From positions 1 to 64,000 of the forward strand of contig NZ_SLTI01000058.1 in assembly GCF_004347735.1 (NCBI RefSeq): a DNA stretch of 64,000 nt, written 5' to 3'. Of the stretch, positions 26,276-34,790 are shown in pieces (positions within the stretch are counted from its first letter, which is position 1; every line of letters begins with the position of its first letter). A program made the position numbers and the translations under genes. Source of the stretch: Sulfuricurvum sp. IAE1 (GTDB lineage Bacteria > Campylobacterota > Campylobacteria > Campylobacterales > Sulfurimonadaceae). The notes below the pieces were generated by a model, which was given only the letters and a program-made list of their open reading frames with translations, did not search any database and was not told the origin of the DNA.

Positions 26276-27016
26276 ATGAAAACACCTCATTTTTATGCCG
26301 TCATCATCGGATCGGAGATTCTCAACGCCCGCCGTATCGACAAACATTTCACCTTCGTTCGCGATGCCCTTCTCGCACGCGGTCACGCACTCTTCGCATC
26401 GATGATCATCAAAGACGATTCCCGCCTCATCCGCGATACGTTCACGATGGTTCGCAACGATCCCGATGCTGTCATGTTCAGCTTCGGAGGGATCGGTTCG
26501 ACCCCCGATGACCTGACGCGCGCGATCGCCGCAGAGGTGTTCGGCGACGGTAAACTCTACCCTCACGATAAGTTTCGTTCGGATATTGTCGAGCGCTTCG
26601 GCGATGCGGCCTATCCCCACCGGATTCACATGGCGGACCTTCCGCGAGACGCAGGCCTGCTGCACAACGTCATCAACAACATGTCGGGATTTTTTTTGCA
26701 GGAGCGTTATTTTTTCATGCCGGGTTTTCCCGAAATGTCCCATCCCATGGTGAACGAGGCGCTCGATCGCTTCTATCCCCGCTCCCAACCGACCTTCCGT
26801 AAAACGCTGATTGCCCAGACAAGCGAAAACACGCTGATCGATGTGATGAAGCGGTTGCCCGAATCGGTCGATTTCTCCTCGCTTCCGATGCTCAAAGAGG
26901 GAATGGCGAGTGTAGAAATTTCGGTAGCTTCGAGTGACGAAGAGGAGAGCCGGCACTGCCTCGAGCTTTTTGTCACGTTTCTCGAAAACCAAAAAATAGA
27001 TTACGAATTAATCTAA
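26276..27016 (+). CDS. CinA/MoaB-like molybdopterin-binding domain protein
   Basis: 246 residues. FYAVIIGSEILNARRIDKHF and the segment VMFSFGGIGSTPDDLT match the MoCF-binding domain of CinA-type proteins. The C-terminal deamidase domain of full CinA (about 400 residues) is absent, so this is the N-terminal module alone. Substrate unknown; related domains act in pyridine-nucleotide repair or cofactor chemistry. There is room for almost no untranslated leader after the -10 box, and no ribosome binding site is visible. Confidence 0.82.
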   Translation: MKTPHFYAVIIGSEILNARRIDKHFTFVRDALLARGHALFASMIIKDDSRLIRDTFTMVRNDPDAVMFSFGGIGSTPDDLTRAIAAEVFGDGKLYPHDKFRSDIVERFGDAAYPHRIHMADLPRDAGLLHNVINNMSGFFLQERYFFMPGFPEMSHPMVNEALDRFYPRSQPTFRKTLIAQTSENTLIDVMKRLPESVDFSSLPMLKEGMASVEISVASSDEEESRHCLELFVTFLENQKIDYELI

Positions 27017-27095
27017 ACAATAAAAAATAAATTATATTTTTGTTATGCCGATATATGCTTAAAGAGTCCCTGAGCGTCCGAAAAAGGGGGAAAGC

Positions 27096-27242
27096 ATGGG
27101 TATATTGGAATATTTGCTCGTTACGTTAAGCCTGATGGCGGCCGTATACGGTTTTTATCGGCACACTTTTCTGAAGCGGCCGAAGCATAAACCGCCGCTT
27201 AAACCGCATTTTACGCTTAAAATCGAGGGAGATCAGACGTAA
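27096..27242 (+). CDS. small single-pass membrane protein, 48 aa
   Basis: AAAAAGGGGGAAAGC precedes the ATG. The product has one N-terminal membrane helix ([19 protein letters not shown]) followed by a basic, proline-rich cytoplasmic tail ([13 protein letters not shown]). Its last 10 bases overlap the end of htpX on the other strand. It has host-like composition and a good ribosome binding site; family unknown. The AT-rich stretch 27017-27060 before it probably holds its promoter. Confidence 0.6.
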   Translation: MGILEYLLVTLSLMAAVYGFYRHTFLKRPKHKPPLKPHFTLKIEGDQT

Positions 27243-28129
27243 TGACGCTCATAGAGTTTATTGCGTCCGTTTCTATCCGCCGATACTTCTGACTTCAGCT
27301 TCTCAAGTCTTTCAAGCCGCTGATCCGTAGTGGGATGAGTGCGAAATAAATTGACAAACGAAAAATTTTTCCCGTCAAAGGGACTGATGATGAACATGTG
27401 GGCATTTTCAGGTGTCGCACCGTGTACTTCGCCTCTTGCATTGTAATTGGAAAGTTTCACCAGTGCGCTTTGCAGCCATTCGGGATGCCCGGTTAACCGC
27501 GCGGCCCCTTCATCCGCCATGAACTCGCGCGAACGGCTGATCGTCATCTGGATCACCGTTGCCGCAATCGGAAGCAAAACGGCCATCAGCAGCATCAAAA
27601 TCGGGTTTCCACCACGGCTGTCCCGACTGCCGAACATGGCACCGAACTGCAGCATGTTGGCGATAAACGCTACGGCTCCCGCGATCGTCGCCGCAATCGT
27701 AGCCACCAGGATATCGCGATGGGCGACATGCGAAAGCTCGTGTGCCATGACCGCTTCGACTTCATCTTCGTTCAGGAGTTCCAGCAATCCGGTTGTAATC
27801 GCTACTGCCGCGTTCTGCGGATTTCTACCGGTAGCAAAGGCGTTTGGAATACGATCATGGATGATATAGACTTTGGGCATCGGCATGTCGGAGCGTTCGA
27901 CGAGCCGTTCGACGACCCGGTAAAGCATCGGCGCTTCTCTGGGATCAACTTCCTGGGCGTTATAGTGTTTTAGAATCATCGTATCGGAAAAATAATAGGC
28001 GTAAAAATTCATACCGCCTGCCATCAGCAACGCAATAAGCATGCCGCCCTGCCCTCCGAAGTAGCCTCCGATGAAAACGAGCAGAACGCTCAGGCTTCCC
28101 AGGAGTAAAAAGGTCTTAATCTGTTCCAT
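27233..28129 (-). CDS. htpX: membrane metalloprotease HtpX
   Basis: 298 residues. Two N-terminal membrane helices, the zinc motif HELSH in [13 protein letters not shown], two more helices, and the downstream glutamate region [18 protein letters not shown] quality-control protease for misfolded membrane proteins. Its start overlaps the end of the ankyrin gene upstream by 14 bases, so both are co-translated. Confidence 0.92.
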   Translation of the reverse strand: MEQIKTFLLLGSLSVLLVFIGGYFGGQGGMLIALLMAGGMNFYAYYFSDTMILKHYNAQEVDPREAPMLYRVVERLVERSDMPMPKVYIIHDRIPNAFATGRNPQNAAVAITTGLLELLNEDEVEAVMAHELSHVAHRDILVATIAATIAGAVAFIANMLQFGAMFGSRDSRGGNPILMLLMAVLLPIAATVIQMTISRSREFMADEGAARLTGHPEWLQSALVKLSNYNARGEVHGATPENAHMFIISPFDGKNFSFVNLFRTHPTTDQRLERLEKLKSEVSADRNGRNKLYERHYV

Positions 28130-28601
28130 TCGTTCCTCCTTCCAAAAGGGCTAAAATCGATTTTTTATGCATTTTACGGGCAAAATCGAGTGCACTGAGC
28201 CCATGGCGGTCACGCGCGCTGACATCAACGCCCATCTCCAGGAGTTTGCGTATGATCTCCGTGCGCCCGTAACACACCGCGCCCATGAGCGGGGTAAACC
28301 CGCTGTTGCGGGTGGGACGGTTAACGTCAAACCCCTCTCGAATCAGCCGCTCGATCAGCGGAAGATTATTGTAGGTTACCGCAACGTCAAAAACGCTGAC
28401 CCCTTCATGATCGGTATGAAAAAGATCGGCTCCGCTGTCTGCGAGCAGTTCGATGATCTCTTCGTCGCAGTGGTACCGCATCGCAAAACAGATCACCGAT
28501 TCCCCGTTCTCTTCCTCATCGTTGGGATTGGCACCGTTTTTGAGATATTGTTTGATCCCGAGATAATTGTTGGCTTTTAAAAGTTCGATCCACTGTTCCA
28601 T
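28116..28601 (-). CDS. ankyrin-repeat protein
   Basis: 161 residues with four ankyrin repeats. The later ones are clear: [26 protein letters not shown] and [23 protein letters not shown]. No signal peptide, so cytoplasmic. Ankyrin proteins mediate protein contacts; here overlap with htpX hints at a partner or adaptor for that protease, which is inference only. Confidence 0.85.
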   Translation of the reverse strand: MEQWIELLKANNYLGIKQYLKNGANPNDEEENGESVICFAMRYHCDEEIIELLADSGADLFHTDHEGVSVFDVAVTYNNLPLIERLIREGFDVNRPTRNSGFTPLMGAVCYGRTEIIRKLLEMGVDVSARDRHGLSALDFARKMHKKSILALLEGGTNGTD

Positions 28602-28713
28602 CTGTTTCGCTTTGCATCCGTAAAATTAATCAGCAGTATAACATGCAAGATTCAACTGAAGTCTAGTCTCTTATGCTAAAATTCCCCATTAATTTTGCCA
28701 AAAGTGAGAGAAT

Positions 28714-29910
28714 ATGGAAGTTTTAGAGACAGAAGCGGCATTTAAAGCGTGCGTACAGGAGATTCAAAGCGCAGCAGGGTACAAAAACCCCCTGGCGTTC
28801 GGGATCTGCCGCGTCGATTTGGGTCAGCTCAACAGTGATAAAGTCCTTCAGGCGACCTATCCGCATATCAACTGGAACGAAAACTTCGGCAGTGCCGCCA
28901 TTTTTATTAAAAACGCCCGGGAACAGGGATTTGAGATCGATTTCACCGCGGATGAAGTGATTGTTCCTGTTACCCTGAAATTCCTGGAAGGGTGTCTGAA
29001 CGCGTTTACTCCCTATGCAGACGAGGCATACGGCGACGCCCATAAAAATATTCAGGTCGTTTCGACGCTCTATTCCCTGATCAAAGAAAACGGCATGCGT
29101 GACGGCGAGTTCCGTCTGGTCATTTTGTTTAACGACGTGCCATGTACGAGCGTCGAGGGGACGTACCTCAAACTCTACGCCCTGTCGCTGGCGAAGGTTC
29201 CGCTGCGTTCGATTAATCTGAACGGTGCGTTTGGGGCCCTGCATAATGTTGCCTGGTCCGAAGGGCAGCCGATCGAACTCGAATGGCTCCGTGCGAACGA
29301 AATCGAACTCAAATTCGCCAACGAGTATCCGAAAATCGACTTCGTTGATAAATTCCCCCGCTTTTTGCAGCATATCATTCCGGCCAACAACACCCGCATC
29401 CTTGACGACTCTAAAGTCCGTTTCGGCGCACAGCTCCACCCTGGTACGACGATCATGCCCGGAGCGAGTTACGTGAACTTCAATGCCGGTACAACCGGCG
29501 TCAGCATGGTAGAAGGACGCATCTCGAGCTCAGCCGTCGTCGGTGACGGCTCCGACGTCGGCGGCGGCGCGTCGATTCTGGGTGTCCTCAGCGGCACTGA
29601 CGGTATCCCCGTCACTATCGGCAAAAATACCCTGTTGGGAGCCAACTCTGTCACCGGTATCGCTTTGGGAGACGGATGTATCGTCGATGCGGGAATTGCC
29701 GTACTGGCCGGAACGAAATTTGCGGTCACCGCAGAAGAGCTTGCCAAAATCAATGAAGCCAATCCTTCCGCAAAACTCAGCGGCACTTCGTTCAAAGGGA
29801 AAGACCTGGTGGGGCTCAACGGTATCCACTACCGCCAGGATTCGACAACGGGTCAACTGATGATCCGTCGTTCGACGCGTGAAGTTAAACTCAACGCAGA
29901 CCTTCACTGA
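28714..29910 (+). CDS. dapD: tetrahydrodipicolinate N-succinyltransferase, long type
   Basis: 398 residues, the long form found in Campylobacterota. The left-handed beta helix is visible as hexapeptide turns (GTTIMPGASYVNFNAGT, VVGDGSDVGGGASILGVLSG, TIGKNTLLGANSVTGIALGDG). It succinylates tetrahydrodipicolinate in the succinylase route to diaminopimelate and lysine. Monocistronic; ended by a hairpin at 29926. Confidence 0.92.
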   Translation: MEVLETEAAFKACVQEIQSAAGYKNPLAFGICRVDLGQLNSDKVLQATYPHINWNENFGSAAIFIKNAREQGFEIDFTADEVIVPVTLKFLEGCLNAFTPYADEAYGDAHKNIQVVSTLYSLIKENGMRDGEFRLVILFNDVPCTSVEGTYLKLYALSLAKVPLRSINLNGAFGALHNVAWSEGQPIELEWLRANEIELKFANEYPKIDFVDKFPRFLQHIIPANNTRILDDSKVRFGAQLHPGTTIMPGASYVNFNAGTTGVSMVEGRISSSAVVGDGSDVGGGASILGVLSGTDGIPVTIGKNTLLGANSVTGIALGDGCIVDAGIAVLAGTKFAVTAEELAKINEANPSAKLSGTSFKGKDLVGLNGIHYRQDSTTGQLMIRRSTREVKLNADLH

Positions 29911-29925
29911 ATTTATCTCCGAAAG

Positions 29926-29944
29926 TTTCCCCATTCCGGGGAAA
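29926..29944 (+). terminator. Rho-independent terminator of dapD
   Basis: TTTCCCC (29926-29932), loop ATTCC, GGGGAAA (29938-29944), followed by TTCTTTT. Confidence 0.7.
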
Positions 29945-30032
29945 TTCTTTTCCGAATCTAATTTTTTACCCCTAGAACCGTTTAAGGCGACCGGACTTAT
30001 ACTTTCATTATCTGAATGAAAAGGAGCTTTCC

Positions 30033-30338
30033 ATGATAAGCTCGAATGTTTCGTCCATGATGTCAAATCAGACGTACATGAACAACAACGCCCAAAACGT
30101 CGCAAATGTTAATAGCGATCGGTACATACCACGCGAAACGACGATCAGCGAAACGCAAAACGGCGGAACAAAAGCCAATACTGCCGCTGCAACCGATAAC
30201 GGGAGCCAGCGTTCACAGACCGATTTGGCCAAAGAGCTGACCGATCAGGTTACGATTCAAAACGTCAGTGAAGCCAATGCCCGTTCCATCCGTGCACAGG
30301 ATGAAATGAGAGGTTCTCTGCTCGATATAAAAGCGTAG
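30033..30338 (+). CDS. short flagellar rod-domain-like protein
   Basis: 101 residues. The start resembles the N-terminal signature of flagellar rod and hook proteins (MSNQTYMNNNAQNVANVNSDRY, compare NNIANVNTxGY) and the C-terminal half is a short amphipathic helix (EANARSIRAQDEMRGSLLDI). There is no room for the central D1 domain, so it may be a miniature axial protein or an export-apparatus competitor. AAAAGGAG lies before the ATG. No sigma-54 promoter seen upstream. It stands apart from other flagellar genes. Confidence 0.65.
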   Translation: MISSNVSSMMSNQTYMNNNAQNVANVNSDRYIPRETTISETQNGGTKANTAAATDNGSQRSQTDLAKELTDQVTIQNVSEANARSIRAQDEMRGSLLDIKA

Positions 30339-30339
30339 T

Positions 30340-31806
30340 TTAAAGCGCTTTCTTTTTCTTTACCCCTTTGCTCTCCTTAGAGAGTATAAGAGGTACACGG
30401 GTGAAAATATTCATGCTGCACGCCCGGCTCAGCAATCGGTTTTCCGGATCGAACTCTTCCATTTCACTTCCAAGGTCAAGCGTGCTGATAACCGCTTTAC
30501 CCACGATGCGGCGTCCTTTGTTTCCCGTTTTGTCGATCGTTCGAATCCCCCAGACGTTGTGCATCATCAAAACATTGTCCTGATACGTTCCGACGTAAAG
30601 CAGAACGTGGCCTTTGAGATAGACAATCGTCTCAAAAGGGACCCCTTTTTCTTTGATGAGGGAGAGTTTTTCGTCGTTAGAAAGCCCTTCAAACGAAATA
30701 ACCTCCCCTTTGCGAGCCTGTGAAGCCGAGTTTCTGGGAAGCCAAATCCCAAAGGGGGTATACATGTCGCGGATCATCGACGAGCAGTCCCGTTCTCCGA
30801 ACATCCCTCCCCAACCGTACGTGTTTTTGAGCATCTGTTCCCCCAATCGGGCCAGATCGCTTTTGTTGATTTTCGAAATACCGATTCGTGCCGCAGGCTT
30901 TGGGATTGAGAGCGATTTGAACGAACCGTCGGTATCGTATACCATCGCATAGTATTCGTTTTGCTGCTCTTTTTCGAGCGGCAGGACCATACCGATGCGT
31001 GAATAGGCGACAAAGCGGTTCATGCTGTCATACAAAGGGACGTTGTCTTCCATCACGAACAGCTTTTCTTGTTTGCGCATCGTTTCTGCGGCGGCATCTT
31101 CGATCGCGACGACGCCCTCCGATTTAACCCATCCCGACGCACTGTTGGTAAACACATAAGTCCAGGCACCGTCGATCGAGGTGTGGGAAATATAGAGCGG
31201 TTCGTGATAATTGACGCTGCTGTTTTGAAGCATGTCGAACGGATACCCTTCTCCCGGCTGAGACGGGTTACGGTAGAGCGGTTTTTCGGTGGGAAGTGCA
31301 CGCAGATCGAGCCATTTGACTGCTATCCCCTTACGGTTGAGCGATCCGAAAGCGGCAAAATTCGCCTGCGCTTCGATCTCTTTGAACCATGACGGCGGCA
31401 GTGGACGCAGATTACTGCCGTATCCGCCGCGAAAGGCGCGCAACGGCCAGGAGGCTTCCTGTACGCTTGCAGGAGGGGCACTGTAGGTCCAAGGGGAATA
31501 ATACGCTTTTTCAAACCCTTTTTGGACTTCGAAAAAATCGTCCCGGTCTATCCCGTTTTGTTCGACATAAGGGAGGATAGATTGATCAAACCGCTCCAGG
31601 TCGTTGATTTTGGGACCAAGCTGGGGAAGCGCCACATCCAGTTCCTGCGGAAGTGTACAGCAATACGGGGAATCCGAAGGTGCGGGGGGAAGTTCGGTTT
31701 TGGCTTTGCTGAGAGGTTTTTCGGGGACCGATTCGGGGGCAATGGTATGGGTACTGCACCCTCCCAGTACGAAAATCATACTGCCGATCCAGAATGTCGA
31801 TTTCAT
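30340..31806 (-). CDS. SH3-domain NlpC/P60 peptidoglycan hydrolase, lipoprotein
   Basis: 488 residues. Lipobox LGGC (FWIGSMIFVLGGCSTH) anchors it in the envelope. An N-terminal SH3-like region (about 120-270, WPLRAFRGGYGSNLRPLPPSWF onward) precedes the C40 peptidase with catalytic Cys in FGERDCSSMIRD, His in YLKGHVLLYVG and the third residue in MMHNVWG. Related enzymes cut peptide stems of murein. It starts 12 bases after the end of the S24 repressor gene and is read in the same direction. Confidence 0.88.
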   Translation of the reverse strand: MKSTFWIGSMIFVLGGCSTHTIAPESVPEKPLSKAKTELPPAPSDSPYCCTLPQELDVALPQLGPKINDLERFDQSILPYVEQNGIDRDDFFEVQKGFEKAYYSPWTYSAPPASVQEASWPLRAFRGGYGSNLRPLPPSWFKEIEAQANFAAFGSLNRKGIAVKWLDLRALPTEKPLYRNPSQPGEGYPFDMLQNSSVNYHEPLYISHTSIDGAWTYVFTNSASGWVKSEGVVAIEDAAAETMRKQEKLFVMEDNVPLYDSMNRFVAYSRIGMVLPLEKEQQNEYYAMVYDTDGSFKSLSIPKPAARIGISKINKSDLARLGEQMLKNTYGWGGMFGERDCSSMIRDMYTPFGIWLPRNSASQARKGEVISFEGLSNDEKLSLIKEKGVPFETIVYLKGHVLLYVGTYQDNVLMMHNVWGIRTIDKTGNKGRRIVGKAVISTLDLGSEMEEFDPENRLLSRACSMNIFTRVPLILSKESKGVKKKKAL

Positions 31807-31818
31807 CGTCTCTCCGCT

Positions 31819-32478
31819 TTATTCCACCCCTCCGAAACGTCCGACGACTCTGCCGATGATTTCGACTTCGTCACGGCGTGCGACGTAGGTGGGATAGTCT
31901 TTGTTATCCGAAATAATATCGAGTTTTCCATCAAGACGAACTTGTATTCTCTTGATAAAAAGGCCGTGTTCGGTGCGAATCGTAAAGATGCCCCCGCGAC
32001 TGACGTCGGTTTTGGAGCGGTTGATGAAAACGATATCGTTGTAACTGAAAGAGGGTTCCATCGAATCGCCCGTTACGTTGATCGCTTCGATATGACGCAA
32101 CTCCCCTTCTCCGCCGAGAGACATGACGAAATTTTCTTCCAGCATCAGCGGTTCGAAATCGAGTTCCTCGTTTTCGGCGCCTCCGCCGGCCGAAGCGTTC
32201 ACCGAAGAAAAATAACGGACCATGTAAAAACGGTTCGTCGGTTCGATCAGGCTTTCGGGAGATTGATTGTACAGAAGCCAGTTGATCGCAATCGAACGCT
32301 TTGCGCAAAAATCGAGCAGCTCGTTAAAGGGGATTTTGTTGCGCTTTTTCATGGTCGCAAAATTCATCTGCGAAATTTCCAACAGCTCGGCGATGTCTTT
32401 GTCAAAAACCTTTTTGTCCGGAAATTCGGACGAGACGATGTCTTTGATCGTTTCGACGATTTCATTAAATGTTTTCAT
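31819..32478 (-). CDS. LexA/CI-like S24 repressor
   Basis: 219 residues. An N-terminal CI-like helix-turn-helix (VFDKDIAELLEISQMNFATMKKRNKIP, about 25-55) precedes an S24 peptidase domain with the serine in VTGDSMEPSF and the lysine in GLFIKRIQ. The usual Ala-Gly self-cleavage site is not obvious (candidate SAGGGAENEE near residue 95). It probably represses its own promoter through the TATCGTA/TACGATA sites just upstream. It could be a domesticated phage repressor or a host stress regulator. Divergent from a 27-codon frame. Confidence 0.82.
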   Translation of the reverse strand: MKTFNEIVETIKDIVSSEFPDKKVFDKDIAELLEISQMNFATMKKRNKIPFNELLDFCAKRSIAINWLLYNQSPESLIEPTNRFYMVRYFSSVNASAGGGAENEELDFEPLMLEENFVMSLGGEGELRHIEAINVTGDSMEPSFSYNDIVFINRSKTDVSRGGIFTIRTEHGLFIKRIQVRLDGKLDIISDNKDYPTYVARRDEVEIIGRVVGRFGGVE

Positions 32479-32479
32479 G

Positions 32480-32510
32480 ACGATATCCTTTTATCGTAAT
32501 TGATACGATA
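32480..32510. promoter_or_regulatory. operator cluster for the S24 repressor
   Basis: TATCGTA (32492-32498), five-base spacer, TACGATA (32504-32510) is a perfect inverted repeat. A third copy of the half-site, ACGATA, is at 32480-32485, two bases before the start codon. This is the usual layout for self-repression. Confidence 0.6.
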
Positions 32511-32625
32511 TTCTAGGAATTATGCCATCTTTTTTGAAATAATATGACAAAATGAAATATTTTAAAAAGGAGTTCCACGTTTTTTATACTATTTTGCCAT
32601 ATCAATCCGATTCAAAGGAACTTTC

Positions 32626-32709
32626 ATGGCACAGGTTATTCGTAAGGCAAGCGGCTGGATGGATCGTTTCGAAATGCAGATGGGAATCTGGGCGGAAAAG
32701 CTTTTTTAA
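32626..32709 (+). CDS. candidate 27-aa microprotein next to S24 repressor
   Basis: AAAGGAA six bases before the ATG and TATACT at 32585-32590 give a complete small transcription unit. The peptide starts MAQVIRKASGWMDRF, contains two tryptophans and several basic residues, and would form an amphipathic helix. It is divergent from the S24 repressor gene (147-base gap with that repressor's operators). The layout recalls repressor-controlled membrane-active peptides such as TisB, but function is unknown and the frame is short. Confidence 0.45.
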   Translation: MAQVIRKASGWMDRFEMQMGIWAEKLF

Positions 32710-32722
32710 TACGGGGTCCGAA

Positions 32723-32869
32723 TCAATCGCCCCCCTCACCGTCTTCGCCCTGTTGCGACTTTTCGTTTTGTTCTTCCCGTTCGAGACGTGAAAGATGGTA
32801 GCCCCGAAAAATATAGATCAGGAATAGGACAAAAAGGGCCACCATAACGGTGTCGAGAATTTGCATCAT
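32723..32869 (-). CDS. small single-pass membrane protein, 48 aa
   Basis: One membrane helix (VMVALFVLFLIYIF, residues 8-21) followed by a charged tail rich in Glu, Gln and Asp (SRLEREEQNEKSQQGEDG). The ATG at 32869 overlaps the stop of trmL (TGATG) and AAGGAG lies eight bases before it. This small gene ends the purU-trmL unit. Unrecognised family. Confidence 0.7.
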   Translation of the reverse strand: MMQILDTVMVALFVLFLIYIFRGYHLSRLEREEQNEKSQQGEDGEGGD

Positions 32870-33339
32870 CACATCAGCTCCTTATACGCGTCAAAATTCT
32901 GCTTGATTGCTTCGTATAATATGATGCCCGTACTGATTGCCAGATTCAGGCTGCGCCCCTCTTTCGCCATCGGGATGGTGAGCGTCTGTTCCCCAAAAGA
33001 TTCGAGCATCTTCGCCGGCAGCCCCGAAGTCTCGCTTCCGAAGATCAAATAATCCCCCTGGCGGAATTGAATATCGAAATAAGGGCGGTCGGTCTTCGTC
33101 GTCGCCAGGAAAAAGCGTTCACGGTTCGGGTGGGCTTCGAGAAAATCATCAAGAGATTCCCATACTTGAAGATCAAGTTTGTGCCAGTAATCCATTCCCG
33201 CCCGCCGGAGCGCCTTTTCGCCGATATCGAATCCCAACGGTTTGACCAGATGAAGCGTGGAAGCGGTATTGACGCATAAACGCCCGATAGCGCCGGTATT
33301 GTTCGGGATTTGCGGAGTTACGAGGACGATATTGAACAT
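32869..33339 (-). CDS. trmL: tRNA (cytidine/uridine-34 2'-O)-methyltransferase TrmL
   Basis: 156 residues, a minimal SPOUT enzyme. NIVLVTPQIPNNTGAIGRLC at the start, FGSETSGLP and the trefoil-knot segment TIPMAKEGRSLNLAISTGIILYEA are diagnostic. It methylates the wobble nucleotide of leucine tRNAs. Starts directly after the purU stop. Confidence 0.93.
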   Translation of the reverse strand: MFNIVLVTPQIPNNTGAIGRLCVNTASTLHLVKPLGFDIGEKALRRAGMDYWHKLDLQVWESLDDFLEAHPNRERFFLATTKTDRPYFDIQFRQGDYLIFGSETSGLPAKMLESFGEQTLTIPMAKEGRSLNLAISTGIILYEAIKQNFDAYKELM

Positions 33340-34179
33340 TTAGAAAATAATCGTTTTGTTGGCGTGGACGAAAATACGGTCTTCGAGTGCCAGCTTCAGG
33401 GCGCGGGAAAGGACAATTTTTTCGACGTCGCGACCGGCACGTTGCATATCTTCCCATCCGTAGGCGTGGTTGACGTGGATAACGTCCTGCGCGATGATGG
33501 GTCCTTCGTCGAGATTGTTGTTGACGAAGTGGGCCGTGGCACCGATGATTTTTACCCCGCGTTCGTACGCCTGTTTGTATGGATTGGCGCCGATAAACGC
33601 CGGGAGAAACGAGTGGTGGATGTTAATGATCTTGTCCTCGTACGCTTCGACGAAACGGGGCGTCAGAATGCGCATGTATTTGGCCAGTACGATGTAATCT
33701 ATCTCGCCGAAAGAGGCGAGCTGCGAGAGAACCCTCCGTTCGTGTTCGTCCCGGTCGCACCCTTCGTGCGAAACGGTGTAAAAGGGTATGTCGAATTTGG
33801 AGACGAGCGATTCGAGCAGATCGTAATTGGAGACGACCCCTACGATCTGGGCATCCAGTTCCCCCGCTTCGTATCGGATCAATATGTCCCCCAGCGCGTG
33901 GGATTCTTTGGTCGCCATCAATACAATCCGTTTTTTACGCGGAGCGATAACGTCGATATGCGCATGCGAAGGAAGTGCCGCAGCCAGTTCGTTCTGAAGC
34001 GCGGCGGAATCGATTTCACCGGCGACGACGCTGCGCATGAAAAATTTATTTTGTGCCTTGTCGACGAATTCATTGTTGGAAATAATGTTCAGCTGACGAT
34101 GGAAAAAAATGCTCGAAACTTTATAGACCAGCCCCTTCTCGTCGTTACAATGGATTAATACGCGGTATTGCTGATTCAT
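33340..34179 (-). CDS. purU: formyltetrahydrofolate deformylase
   Basis: 279 residues: N-terminal ACT domain (YRVLIHCNDEKGLVYKVS) and a formyltransferase-like catalytic domain with HHSFLPAF and TAHFVNNNLDEGPII. Releases formate from 10-formyl-tetrahydrofolate, balancing one-carbon pools. Only bare spacing to trmL, so one unit. Confidence 0.93.
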   Translation of the reverse strand: MNQQYRVLIHCNDEKGLVYKVSSIFFHRQLNIISNNEFVDKAQNKFFMRSVVAGEIDSAALQNELAAALPSHAHIDVIAPRKKRIVLMATKESHALGDILIRYEAGELDAQIVGVVSNYDLLESLVSKFDIPFYTVSHEGCDRDEHERRVLSQLASFGEIDYIVLAKYMRILTPRFVEAYEDKIINIHHSFLPAFIGANPYKQAYERGVKIIGATAHFVNNNLDEGPIIAQDVIHVNHAYGWEDMQRAGRDVEKIVLSRALKLALEDRIFVHANKTIIF

Positions 34180-34203
34180 GGATGGTGTCCTGGGCAGAAA
34201 AAA

Positions 34204-34551
34204 TTAGGATTGTTTGAGATTGTCCAAACGGTTATCGATGGTGGCGAGGAGGTATTCAAGGAAATTGAGCGTCAGATCCACTTTGGCTTCGATCTGAACG
34301 TTGTTCGGCGACTGGAAGCCTTCGAACAAGACCAAAAGCCGCTCGCGGATCCCTTCGAGCCATCGGGCTTCGTCCTCACGCAAAGAAGGCGTCACGTTCC
34401 CTACCGACGGTTCCGGCGCGGAAACCGTTTTGGCGGGTGCGACAGAGGGGGTTTCTTCTTTGTTCGGTTCGACTTCTTCAGGCATTTCGGGAACGCCGGA
34501 GAGCTCTTCGATCTCAGCTAATGTGGAGAGAATGACGTCTTTTAGTTCCAT
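34204..34551 (-). CDS. CiaD-like protein
   Basis: 115 residues. The C-terminal WLEGIRERLLVLFEGFQS and LTLNFLEYLLATIDNRLDNL closely recall Campylobacter jejuni CiaD, an effector delivered to host cells through the flagellar export system. The N-terminal half is acidic and proline-rich as in CiaD. ATG 34551 ([14 protein letters not shown]) fits the family start better than the GTG at 34566. Overlaps the TPR gene by 10 bases. In a free-living relative the ancestral role must be something other than invasion. Confidence 0.75.
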   Translation of the reverse strand: MELKDVILSTLAEIEELSGVPEMPEEVEPNKEETPSVAPAKTVSAPEPSVGNVTPSLREDEARWLEGIRERLLVLFEGFQSPNNVQIEAKVDLTLNFLEYLLATIDNRLDNLKQS

Positions 34552-34790
34552 GCTTTGAGCAGCCACCTTTCAAACTGGATAAATTCAGCCTCTTCGTCCA
34601 TCTGGACGAAAAAAGATTTCATTTCGCTGTTGACCCCGAGAAATTTCTTCCGCATACCCGAAAGGCGGCGTATCGCGATCTTCGCGTCGGAATTGCCGGG
34701 ATCTTTTTTTAAAATCTCTTTGTAAATGTCAAGGGCGTCTTCTTTGAGCCCCTGAAGCTCGTAAATGTTTGCGAGCGTCAGCGTTTGCAT
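34542..34790 (-). CDS. small TPR-like protein
   Basis: 82 residues. [22 protein letters not shown] followed by [14 protein letters not shown] is one tetratricopeptide repeat, with an amphipathic tail. Overlaps the leuB stop by 13 bases and the CiaD-like start by 10, so all three are translated together. Likely a partner or chaperone of the CiaD-like protein; inference from coupling. Confidence 0.75.
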   Translation of the reverse strand: MQTLTLANIYELQGLKEDALDIYKEILKKDPGNSDAKIAIRRLSGMRKKFLGVNSEMKSFFVQMDEEAEFIQFERWLLKAWN

